This document shows positions 1 through 5,486 of a DNA stretch of 7,507 nucleotides, one piece after another. The stretch is from an uncultured Oscillospiraceae bacterium (GTDB taxonomy: Bacteria > Bacillota_A > Clostridia > Oscillospirales > Oscillospiraceae). Location: positions 1-7,507 of the forward strand of contig CAKUMR010000054.1 of NCBI GenBank assembly GCA_934667865.1. The letters run 5' to 3'. Every line of letters starts with the position of its first letter. The first letter of the stretch is position 1. The notes below the pieces were generated by a model that was not told where the DNA came from, did not search any database, and saw only the letters and a program-made list of their open reading frames with translations. Made by a program: the position numbers and the translations under genes.

Positions 1-6
1 CCCCCC

Positions 7-32
7 CCGTTTCCGCATTTATGCGGAAACGG
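7..32 (-). terminator. Hairpin just after the ABC operon, possible terminator
   Basis: A perfect 11-bp inverted repeat (CCGTTTCCGCA, 4-nt loop, TGCGGAAACGG) lies 13 nt beyond the stop codon of the leftward ABC operon, where an intrinsic terminator would be expected. On the minus strand the stem is followed by at least six G residues rather than a U-tract, so it is not a textbook terminator. The minus strand also reads GAAAAAGCC before the hairpin, which could pair with a GGCTTTTT beyond the window edge to make a longer terminator stem. It could equally be a 3' mRNA-stabilising hairpin. Confidence 0.5.
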
Positions 33-45
33 CGATTGGCTTTTT

Positions 46-1869
46 CTATGCCAGCTCGATCATGTTGGTGTAGAGCTGATAGTACCGGCCCTGAAGCTCC
101 AGCAGATCGTCGTGATTGCCGCGCTCGACGACCCGGCCGTTTTCCAGCACCAGGATCGCGTCGGCGTTGCGCACGGTGGAGAGCCGGTGCGCGATGACGA
201 ATACCGTCCGGCCCTTCATCAGGCCGTCGAGGCCGCGCTCGATCAGCTTCTCCGTGCGGGTGTCGACCGAGGAGGTCGCCTCGTCGAGAATCAGCACCGG
301 CGCCTCGGAAACCGCAGCGCGGGCGATGGCCAGAAGCTGCCGCTGCCCCTGCGAGAGGTTCGCGCCGTCAGAGTAGAGCATAGTATCGTAGCCCTTGGGC
401 AGATGGGAGATGAAATAGTGCGCGTTGGCGATTTTTGCCGCGCGGATGCACTCCTCGTCCGTTGCTTCCAGACGGCCGTAGCGGATGTTCTCCATCACCG
501 TGCCGGTAAATAGGTGCGTGTCCTGCAAAACCGTGCCGAGGGAGCGGCGCAGGTCGTCCTTGCGGATATGGCGCACGTCGATGCCGTCATAGGTGATCGT
601 GCCGCCCTGAATGTCATAAAAGCGGTTGATCAGGTTCGTGATCGTCGTCTTGCCCGCGCCCGTCGAGCCGACGAAGGCGATCTTCTGGCCGGGCTTGGCA
701 TACAGCGACAGGTCGCGCAGCACCGGCTTCTCCGGAACATAGGAAAAGTCCACGCCGTAGAAGCGCACGTCGCCGCGCAGCGGGACGCGCTCGCCGTCCT
801 CCCTGACCCAGAAGTAGTCGCGGCCAGACTGCTCCAGCGTGACCTCGCCCTCGTCCACCTCCGGCGGCATATCCAGCACGTCGAAGATGCGCTCCGCGCC
901 CGCGAGGGCGAGCATGATGGCATTGAACTGCTCGGAGATCTGGCTCACGCGCTCGGCAAAGTTGCGGATGTAGCCGAGGAAGGTGATCAGCACGCCGCCC
1001 GCGTTTTCGCCGGTGAGCCACAGCACGCCCACCGCGCAGGTCAGCGCGTAGAAGAAGTGCGAGAGGTTATTGAGGATGGGCCCGACGACAGAGGTCACGG
1101 TCGTCGCCGCCGTCGAGGAGCGGCAGAACGCCTCGTTGATGGGCTTGAAGTCCTGCATGACCTGCTTTTCGTGGGTGAACACCTTGATGTCGCGCTGTCC
1201 GGCGATCATCTCTTCGACGAAGCCGTTGACCGCCGCGGCATCCTTCTGCTGCGCACGGTAGCTGCGGCTGCTCTTTTTGCTGATGTATCGCACGACCAGA
1301 ATGACGATCGCCGCCAGCACCACCATCAGGGAAAACAGCTTCATCGACAGCACCAGCATCATGCCGATCGTACCCAGAAGCGACAGCACGGAGATCAGCA
1401 TCTGCGTGATCGAGTGCTGCAAAAGCTCGTTCGTCGCCTCGATGTCGTTTGTGAAATAGCTCATGAGGCTGCCATTGGTGTTGGCGTCGAAGTAGCGAAT
1501 GGGGAGCCTCTGCATCTTGGAGAACAGCTCCGTCCGCAGCGCCCGCATGATGACCGTGCTGCATTCAAGCATCAGGCGGTTGAGCAGATAGTTCGTCACC
1601 GTGCTCAGAAGATACAGCCCGGCAAGGCCGAGCAGCAGTGCCAGATACTTCGCGTACACCTCATCCGGCGCAAGGCCGGTCTGCTTCAGGAGGTTTACCA
1701 GCGGCTTCATGCAGTAGGAGGCCGCGATGGTCGCGCTCGCGTAGACCAGAATGGAAATGACCGCGCAGATCAGGAGCGGCCGGCAGTGCTTGAAATAACG
1801 GAACAGGCGCATCAGACTGCCGAAGGGCGTGCGCGCCTTGCGGTAATTCCGCAGCTCAACTCTGGGCAT
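46..1869 (-). CDS. ABC exporter half-transporter (permease-ATPase fusion), catalytic subunit of a heterodimer
   Basis: This 607-residue protein has the usual length and layout of a type IV (ABCB/MsbA-like) exporter half: a six-helix membrane domain fused to an ATPase domain. Hydrophobic segments are visible near residues 31-53, 75-96, 153-174, 178-195, 262-285 and 291-303. The ATPase domain spans about 368-600, with Walker A GSTGAGKT (401-408), a Q-loop in VLQDTHLF, a signature LSQGQ (505-509), Walker B LILDE with the catalytic Glu at 530, and the switch His at 561. It therefore carries a complete Walker A/B/H-loop set but a variant signature (Q for the usual first G). The gene upstream has the opposite pattern, so the two should pair. 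The ATG lies inside the end of the upstream gene (14-nt overlap) behind a strong ribosome binding site, which implies translational coupling. The substrate cannot be read from the sequence; drugs, lipids and peptides are all known for the family. Confidence 0.95.
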   Translation of the reverse strand: MPRVELRNYRKARTPFGSLMRLFRYFKHCRPLLICAVISILVYASATIAASYCMKPLVNLLKQTGLAPDEVYAKYLALLLGLAGLYLLSTVTNYLLNRLMLECSTVIMRALRTELFSKMQRLPIRYFDANTNGSLMSYFTNDIEATNELLQHSITQMLISVLSLLGTIGMMLVLSMKLFSLMVVLAAIVILVVRYISKKSSRSYRAQQKDAAAVNGFVEEMIAGQRDIKVFTHEKQVMQDFKPINEAFCRSSTAATTVTSVVGPILNNLSHFFYALTCAVGVLWLTGENAGGVLITFLGYIRNFAERVSQISEQFNAIMLALAGAERIFDVLDMPPEVDEGEVTLEQSGRDYFWVREDGERVPLRGDVRFYGVDFSYVPEKPVLRDLSLYAKPGQKIAFVGSTGAGKTTITNLINRFYDIQGGTITYDGIDVRHIRKDDLRRSLGTVLQDTHLFTGTVMENIRYGRLEATDEECIRAAKIANAHYFISHLPKGYDTMLYSDGANLSQGQRQLLAIARAAVSEAPVLILDEATSSVDTRTEKLIERGLDGLMKGRTVFVIAHRLSTVRNADAILVLENGRVVERGNHDDLLELQGRYYQLYTNMIELA

Positions 1870-3673
1870 TTGCGCTCACCTCCTGCTTCATCTGGCTGTC
1901 GTAGACATCGCGGTAGATGTGGCTGTGCGCCATCAGCTCCTCGTGCGTGCCGAAGTCGGAGAGCCTGCCCTCGTCGAGGACAAGGATACGGTCGCAGCTC
2001 AGGATGGACGCGATGCGCTGGGCGATGATGATCTTTGTCGTGCCGGGCAGAGCGGTCTTCAGCCCGCGGCGGATGTGCTCGTCCGTCGCCATATCGACCG
2101 CGCTGGTCGAATCGTCCAGAATCAGGATCTTCGGCTGCTTGATGATCGCGCGGGCGATGCGCAGCCGCTGCCGCTGTCCGCCGGAGAGGTTGGCGGCGTT
2201 CTGCTCCAGCAGAGTTTCGTAGCCGTCCGGGAAGCGGTCGATGTACTCGTCTGCACAGGCGATGGCGCAGGCCGCCTTCATTTCCTCCGGCGTTGCGTCC
2301 GGCTTGCCCCAGCGCAGGTTGTCGGCGATTGTGCCGGAAAACAGCGTGCCGTTTTGCAGTACCATGGAAACGCCGTCGCGCAGGTGCCCGAGCGTGTAGT
2401 CCTTCACGTCTACGCCGCCGATGCGGACCGTGCCGCTCATGGCGTCGTAAAAGCGCGGGATCAGACTGACCAGCGTGGACTTGCCCTCGCCGGTACCGCC
2501 GATCACGCCGATGGTCTCGCCGCTTTGGATATGGAAGGTGACGTGCCGCAGGTTCAGCTTTTCCGGGTCGCCGGTGTAGCTGAAGCAGACATCCTCAAAA
2601 TTGACGCTGCCGTCCTTGACCGTCTTGTCCGAAGCGCCGTCGGCGATGTCAGGCTGCTCGTCAAAGACCTCGTTGATGCGGCGCATGGAGGCCTGCGCGC
2701 GGGACAGCGACATAATGAGCCACGAGAGCATCGTCAGAGACGACACCGCCTGTGTCCCGTAGGACACCATGCTCACAAGCTCGCCCGTGAGCAGCCCCGT
2801 CGTATGGAAGATGATCTCGCGCCCGCCGAAGAGCAGCAGCAGAACCGTGCAGGTCCACATGATGCCCATCTGGATGGGGCCGGTCAGCGTGAACAGCCGC
2901 GCCGAGGAAAGCTGTGCCTGCCGGAGATCTTCCGTCGTCTTGTCAAAGCGCTGCGACTCGTAGTCGCCGCGTACAAAGGCCTTGACTACGCGGCTGCTGA
3001 TGAGGTTTTCCTGCACCGCGCGGTTCAGCTCATCCATCTTGATGAGCATTCTGCGGAAGCGCGGCTGGCCGACGCGCATCATGATCGCCAGCGTAATCGC
3101 CAGCACCGGCAGGGTGCCGACAAAGAACAGTGCCAGCCGCGGCGAGATGGAAAAGGCCATCACGGTCGCCAGCACCAGCATGATGGGCGAGCGCGTCAGG
3201 CTGCGGATGATCTGGTGCATGGTCGTGCGGACGGTGTTGACATCCGTTGTGGCGCGGGTAATCAGGCTGGGCGTGGAAAAGTGGTCGATGTTGGAGAAGG
3301 AGAAGCTCTGAATTTTTCCCAGCAGCATCGAGCGCAGATTTTTCGCAAAGCCCTGACTGGCGATGGCCGAGCAGCGGGCGCTGAGCAGACCGCAGGCCAT
3401 GGACAGGCAGGCGATGATCACCATGATGCCGCCGACCGTCAGCACGAAGCGGTCGCGCTGCGCGACCAGCGCATCCGGGAACAGCCCGCGCAGCATGAAG
3501 TCCTCCTCGCGGTAGAGTCCGCCGTCGACGATGACGGACATCAGCATGGGAATAAAGACCTCCAGCACGACCTCCAGCCCGCCGAAGACGGCTGCCGCCG
3601 CCGTCCAGCCGCGGTAGCCGGCCAGACATTGCCGGAGATGGCCGGGCGTCTTTTTCTTTGCGTGCGTTTTGAT
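1856..3673 (-). CDS. ABC exporter half-transporter, degenerate-site subunit, with an apparently non-canonical start
   Basis: This is a membrane domain plus ATPase domain, the partner of the next gene. Taking the ATC at 3673 as start gives 605 residues, matching the 607 of the partner. In that numbering the Walker A is GGTGEGKS (from 392), the signature is a canonical LSGGQ (from 496), Walker B ends in Asp-Asp (LILDDS, second Asp 521) where the catalytic Glu normally sits, and the switch His is replaced by Gln (552, IAQR). This matches the degenerate-site subunit of heterodimeric exporters such as TM287/288, LmrCD and BmrCD. The frame has no ATG, GTG or TTG between its upstream stop (near 3748) and the GTG at 3568. 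Starting at that GTG gives 570 residues but cuts into the first membrane helix and removes the basic lead-in KTHAKKK and HLRQCLAGYRGW. GAGGGGG at 3682-3688 sits 8 nt before the ATC. The gene is certain; the start is not. Confidence 0.9.
   Translation of the reverse strand: MKTHAKKKTPGHLRQCLAGYRGWTAAAAVFGGLEVVLEVFIPMLMSVIVDGGLYREEDFMLRGLFPDALVAQRDRFVLTVGGIMVIIACLSMACGLLSARCSAIASQGFAKNLRSMLLGKIQSFSFSNIDHFSTPSLITRATTDVNTVRTTMHQIIRSLTRSPIMLVLATVMAFSISPRLALFFVGTLPVLAITLAIMMRVGQPRFRRMLIKMDELNRAVQENLISSRVVKAFVRGDYESQRFDKTTEDLRQAQLSSARLFTLTGPIQMGIMWTCTVLLLLFGGREIIFHTTGLLTGELVSMVSYGTQAVSSLTMLSWLIMSLSRAQASMRRINEVFDEQPDIADGASDKTVKDGSVNFEDVCFSYTGDPEKLNLRHVTFHIQSGETIGVIGGTGEGKSTLVSLIPRFYDAMSGTVRIGGVDVKDYTLGHLRDGVSMVLQNGTLFSGTIADNLRWGKPDATPEEMKAACAIACADEYIDRFPDGYETLLEQNAANLSGGQRQRLRIARAIIKQPKILILDDSTSAVDMATDEHIRRGLKTALPGTTKIIIAQRIASILSCDRILVLDEGRLSDFGTHEELMAHSHIYRDVYDSQMKQEVSANAQS
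1875..1884 (-). promoter_or_regulatory. Strong ribosome binding site inside the upstream ABC gene
   Basis: The minus strand reads AGGAGGTGAG, close to the full complement of the 16S rRNA 3' end, 5 nt before the ATG at 1869. It lies within the last codons of the upstream ABC gene. This fixes the start of the downstream subunit and supports coupled translation of the two halves in roughly equal amounts. Confidence 0.85.
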
Positions 3674-3797
3674 GAGATTCGCCCCCTCTTTTTTATAAAG
3701 GAATCCCCGGAAGAAATCCTTACTGACTTCTTCAGAGGTTTTCCGTTAGCTGGATAGTTAGAGCCAAAAGTATTGAATGGATATTTATAAAGCCTGA
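3674..3797 (-). other. Leader of the ABC operon mRNA
   Basis: From the predicted transcription start near 3797 to the chosen ATC start there are about 124 nt with no convincing gene. On the minus strand two short stems can form: GAAGAA (3728-3733) with TTCTTC (3710-3715), and AAGGA (3717-3721) with TCCTT (3698-3702). One arm of the second lies in the loop of the first, so they are mutually exclusive as simple hairpins. Neither is followed by a U-tract, and neither covers the GAGGGGG at 3682-3688. I see no known riboswitch. The leader function, if any, is unknown. Confidence 0.4.
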
Positions 3798-3813
3798 AAA
3801 AATATTCTATCAG
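3794..3813. promoter_or_regulatory. Imperfect 20-bp dyad over the ABC promoter -10 box, candidate operator
   Basis: CTGAAAAAATATTCTATCAG is an imperfect palindrome in which 8 of 10 base pairs are symmetric, centred on AATATT. It covers the whole -10 box of the leftward ABC promoter (3804-3809) and extends to about the transcription start. ArsR-family repressors commonly bind AT-rich imperfect dyads at such positions, and an ArsR-type gene is divergent here. The assignment to that regulator is inference. A perfect 8-bp palindrome TTTATAAA lies just downstream at 3784-3791 and could contribute. Confidence 0.45.
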
Positions 3814-3832
3814 AGTCCGCATGGCTTTGCAA
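3804..3832 (-). promoter_or_regulatory. Sigma-A type promoter of the ABC operon
   Basis: On the minus strand TTGCAA (3827-3832) is separated by exactly 17 bp from TAGAAT (3804-3809). The predicted transcription start is near 3797. It is the best-placed promoter for the two ABC genes. Its -10 hexamer is identical to that of the divergent regulator promoter. Confidence 0.7.
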
Positions 3833-3857
3833 GTGCGAAAACCAAAAAAGCTCCCGA

Positions 3858-3887
3858 TTTTCGAACCCTTATGGGATGACCCGAAAA
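3858..3887. repeat. Inverted repeat midway between the divergent promoters
   Basis: TTTTCG (3858-3863) and CGAAAA (3882-3887) form a 6-bp inverted repeat. A second small repeat CCC-TTAT-GGG (3866-3875) lies inside it. The pair sits between the two -35 boxes, where an activator or a second regulator dimer could bind. The repeat is short and may be chance. Confidence 0.25.
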
Positions 3888-3961
3888 CCGGAATGCAGCT
3901 TGATTTGTTTTTTCGCGGGCGGAGCACACACGGCATATGTCTGAATTTGTTTGTCTCTGCC

Positions 3962-3990
3962 TTGACGTTTCCCCGGCAATGCGTTAGAAT
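3962..3990 (+). promoter_or_regulatory. Sigma-A type promoter of the ArsR-type regulator
   Basis: TTGACG (3962-3967), a 17-bp spacer and TAGAAT (3985-3990) make a near-consensus promoter. The start of transcription should be near 3996-3997, only about 10 nt before the ATG at 4007. This also argues against beginning the regulator at the earlier in-frame ATG at 3821, which lies upstream of the promoter. Confidence 0.8.
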
Positions 3991-4006
3991 AGCGGCAAAG
4001 GTTTCT

Positions 4007-5116
4007 ATGTTTGAGGTTCGCACCAAAGAATTTTATTATGAGTTCGGAGATTTTATGGGATTTATTTATCAGACAACGAATCACTATGGCATAGAAGCCA
4101 TCGTCGCATTGGAGCGGCATTTCAGCCCGTCGAAGGAAAAATACTGCACCGCGCTGAGCGAGGCCGCCCGCATCTGTGACACCTACGGAATCCCGGAGCG
4201 GGAGCTTCTGCCGCGCGTCCGGCAGATCGCGGCCGCCGAGGAATTCATGCTGGAGCATCTCTCGGAAAGCGAGGAAATGATGCAGTTTCTCTTTGCCCCG
4301 CTCTGCGGCGGCAATACCAGCCTTGCATGGAGCCTTGCGTGGGATCCCGTCGCCGGGGACGACAGGGAGTACAAATATGCCGGGCACAGCGAGGCAGAGC
4401 GTCTGCGCGATGTGGCGGCCATTGCCGCGCAGTTCCGGGAGAACCCTGCCGAGGTGCCGCAGGGCATCGACACGGTCTGCGCCCTGATCGACTATCTGGA
4501 CAGCATCCGCATCCCCGCGGAGGACAAGTGGAAATTCCTTGCGCTGTATGCGCATCTGGAAGCCTGTGAGCAGAACGCCCGGCGCATCGTTTCCGCGGCG
4601 GCGGAGCTGCTGAAAAAAGCAATGCAGAACGAGGAAACGCAGGCGCAGCTTCGGGAGTGCATCGAAAAAACGAAGGAAAACGCGCCCCGGCTTTCCAACG
4701 CCTTCCCGCCGACGCAGCAGGACATTACCTTCCTGCCCTGCGTGATGCCCTTCAATTCCATGCGCTTTATCACGAACGAAACGAGCATCACGGTGGTCGT
4801 CGGCGTGCTGTACTGGACCATCCTGCGCCTGACCGAGAAATACGCTGCCAACGACGAGCGGCTTCTCGGCTGCTTCAAGACCCTCAGCGACAAGAGCCGG
4901 CTGGACATTCTGAAGCTGCTCAAGGAACGCGAATACAGCGGGCAGGAGCTGGCCAAGGAGCTGGGAATCTCGCAGGGGACGGTGTCGCACCACCTGAACA
5001 TTCTGGTGCGGGACGACCTGATCTGCATCACCAAGGACGGCAGCCGCCTGCGCTGCTCCCTCAACCGGGAGGCGCTGGAGAATATGATGGATGACATCCG
5101 GCGGCTCCTGCTCTGA
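4007..5116 (+). CDS. ArsR-type winged-helix regulator with a long unrecognised N-terminal region
   Basis: The protein has 369 residues, while classic ArsR/SmtB proteins have about 100-120. The last 85 residues (about 285-369) form a typical ArsR winged helix: FKTLSDKSRLDILKLL, then GQELAKELGISQGTVSHHLNIL as the helix-turn-helix, with the recognition helix near 321-339, and a wing around LICITKDGSRLRCSL. The metal-binding ELCVC motif of ArsR/CadC is absent, so a metal role is not indicated. Residues 1-284 are largely helical, soluble and without a signal peptide or membrane segment; I do not recognise their family, and they could bind a ligand or make an oligomer. The gene is divergent from the ABC exporter operon, which suggests it controls the exporter. 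The ATG at 4007 is chosen because the promoter lies just upstream, with AAAGG at 3997-4001. An ATG at 4055 with GGAGA at 4046-4050 is a real alternative that would remove 16 residues. The predicted transcription start suits either choice, with a very short leader for the first. Confidence 0.88.
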   Translation: MFEVRTKEFYYEFGDFMGFIYQTTNHYGIEAIVALERHFSPSKEKYCTALSEAARICDTYGIPERELLPRVRQIAAAEEFMLEHLSESEEMMQFLFAPLCGGNTSLAWSLAWDPVAGDDREYKYAGHSEAERLRDVAAIAAQFRENPAEVPQGIDTVCALIDYLDSIRIPAEDKWKFLALYAHLEACEQNARRIVSAAAELLKKAMQNEETQAQLRECIEKTKENAPRLSNAFPPTQQDITFLPCVMPFNSMRFITNETSITVVVGVLYWTILRLTEKYAANDERLLGCFKTLSDKSRLDILKLLKEREYSGQELAKELGISQGTVSHHLNILVRDDLICITKDGSRLRCSLNREALENMMDDIRRLLL

Positions 5117-5142
5117 AATGAATAATCTTCCGCAGACTGCAT

Positions 5143-5178
5143 AAAAGCGGCGGCCCGGCTTCGGGCCGCCGCTTTTTT
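5143..5178 (+). terminator. Strong intrinsic terminator after the regulator
   Basis: A 15-bp stem begins AAAAGCGGCGGCCCG and closes with its complement around a 4-nt GCTT loop, then runs into a T-tract of six. It starts 26 nt after the regulator stop codon. The A-run on the left side gives a shorter U-tract on the minus strand, so it might also stop leftward transcription, but no leftward gene lies to its right within the window. Confidence 0.92.
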
Positions 5179-5356
5179 CGCATTTCTGCAAAAAAGAAAG
5201 AATGAAATCCTGTTACGCGGCGTTATGGCGGAGAAAATGCAAGGTCTGCGGAAAGAATTTTCGCCGTCGCGCGGAAAGTGTTTTTGAAGGCTCTCTTTTT
5301 AACATATCGCCGGAAAAAACAAGCGGTGCAAAGCGGTTTTTTATACCATTTTTCCA
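5179..5356. other. Intergenic stretch without a supported gene
   Basis: Between the terminator and the protease promoter I see no convincing gene. A 20-codon frame beginning ATG at 5225 has no ribosome binding site. The stretch contains a direct repeat GCGGAAAG (5248-5255 and 5271-5278), and an AT-rich inverted repeat AAAAAAC / GTTTTTT around 5318-5345 that could be a weak hairpin or an upstream promoter element. None has clear meaning. Confidence 0.4.
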
Positions 5357-5385
5357 TTGACAAAAAAAGATGCCGGTGGTATTCT
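5357..5385 (+). promoter_or_regulatory. Consensus extended -10 promoter of the S8 protease
   Basis: A perfect -35 TTGACA (5357-5362), a 17-bp spacer and TATTCT (5380-5385) preceded by TGG, i.e. an extended -10 (TGN). Transcription should start near 5392. A T-rich stretch (5339-5355) lies directly upstream of the -35. This should be a strong promoter unless repressed. Confidence 0.85.
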
Positions 5386-5398
5386 ACGCTTATCAACA

Positions 5399-5423
5399 TA
5401 GAAACGTTTTGACAACCGTCAAA
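5399..5423 (+). promoter_or_regulatory. Tandem palindromes just after the protease transcription start
   Basis: AAACGTTT (5402-5409) is a perfect 8-bp palindrome with a central CG, the core seen in many LacI/GalR-family operators, including the cre sites bound by CcpA; TAGAAACGTTTTGA (5399-5412) matches the cre consensus only partly. It overlaps TTTGAC-AACC-GTCAAA (5408-5423), a 6-bp inverted repeat that could form an RNA hairpin or a separate protein site. Lying about 7-30 nt downstream of the predicted start, a bound repressor would block transcription. No binding protein is encoded in the window apart from the ArsR-type one. Confidence 0.4.
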
Positions 5424-5426
5424 TAT

Positions 5427-5433
5427 AGGAGGG
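5427..5433 (+). promoter_or_regulatory. Shine-Dalgarno-like sequence in the protease leader with no start codon behind it
   Basis: AGGAGGG matches the anti-Shine-Dalgarno sequence better than the protease's own site (AAAGGAAG, 5472-5479), yet no ATG, GTG or TTG follows at usable spacing. The only near codon is a CTG directly abutting it at 5434; that frame runs 18 codons and ends in a TGA overlapping the protease ATG (ATGA). In Bacillus, such unlinked sites near the 5' end of leaders (STAB-SD, as in cry3A) stabilise mRNA by holding a 30S subunit. That role here is an inference. Confidence 0.4.
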
Positions 5434-5486
5434 CTGCCGCAAAAGATTCTGAACCCCGCATATTTTTTGAGAAAGGAAGAAAGAAA

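Noticed and set aside
514..3757. Long plus-strand frames (504 and 612 codons) opposite the ABC genes
   Set aside because: They are antisense to two proteins with complete ABC motifs. Their translations are rich in Arg, His, Gln and Asp with no recognisable domain, as expected of shadow frames in GC-rich DNA.
3821..4006. Upstream extension of the regulator to the ATG at 3821
   Set aside because: The stretch contains the regulator's own promoter and overlaps the ABC promoter -35, and its translation has no regulator-like character.
3541..4026. Minus-strand frame of 161 codons across the divergent region
   Set aside because: It crosses both promoters and ends inside the ABC gene in another frame; its composition is not protein-like.
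3869..5191. Minus-strand frame of 440 codons opposite the regulator
   Set aside because: It runs through the terminator and the regulator promoter, lacks motifs and opposes a clear winged-helix gene.
5225..5287. Possible 20-residue peptide gene between terminator and protease promoter
   Set aside because: No ribosome binding site or promoter is visible and the frame is short enough to be chance.
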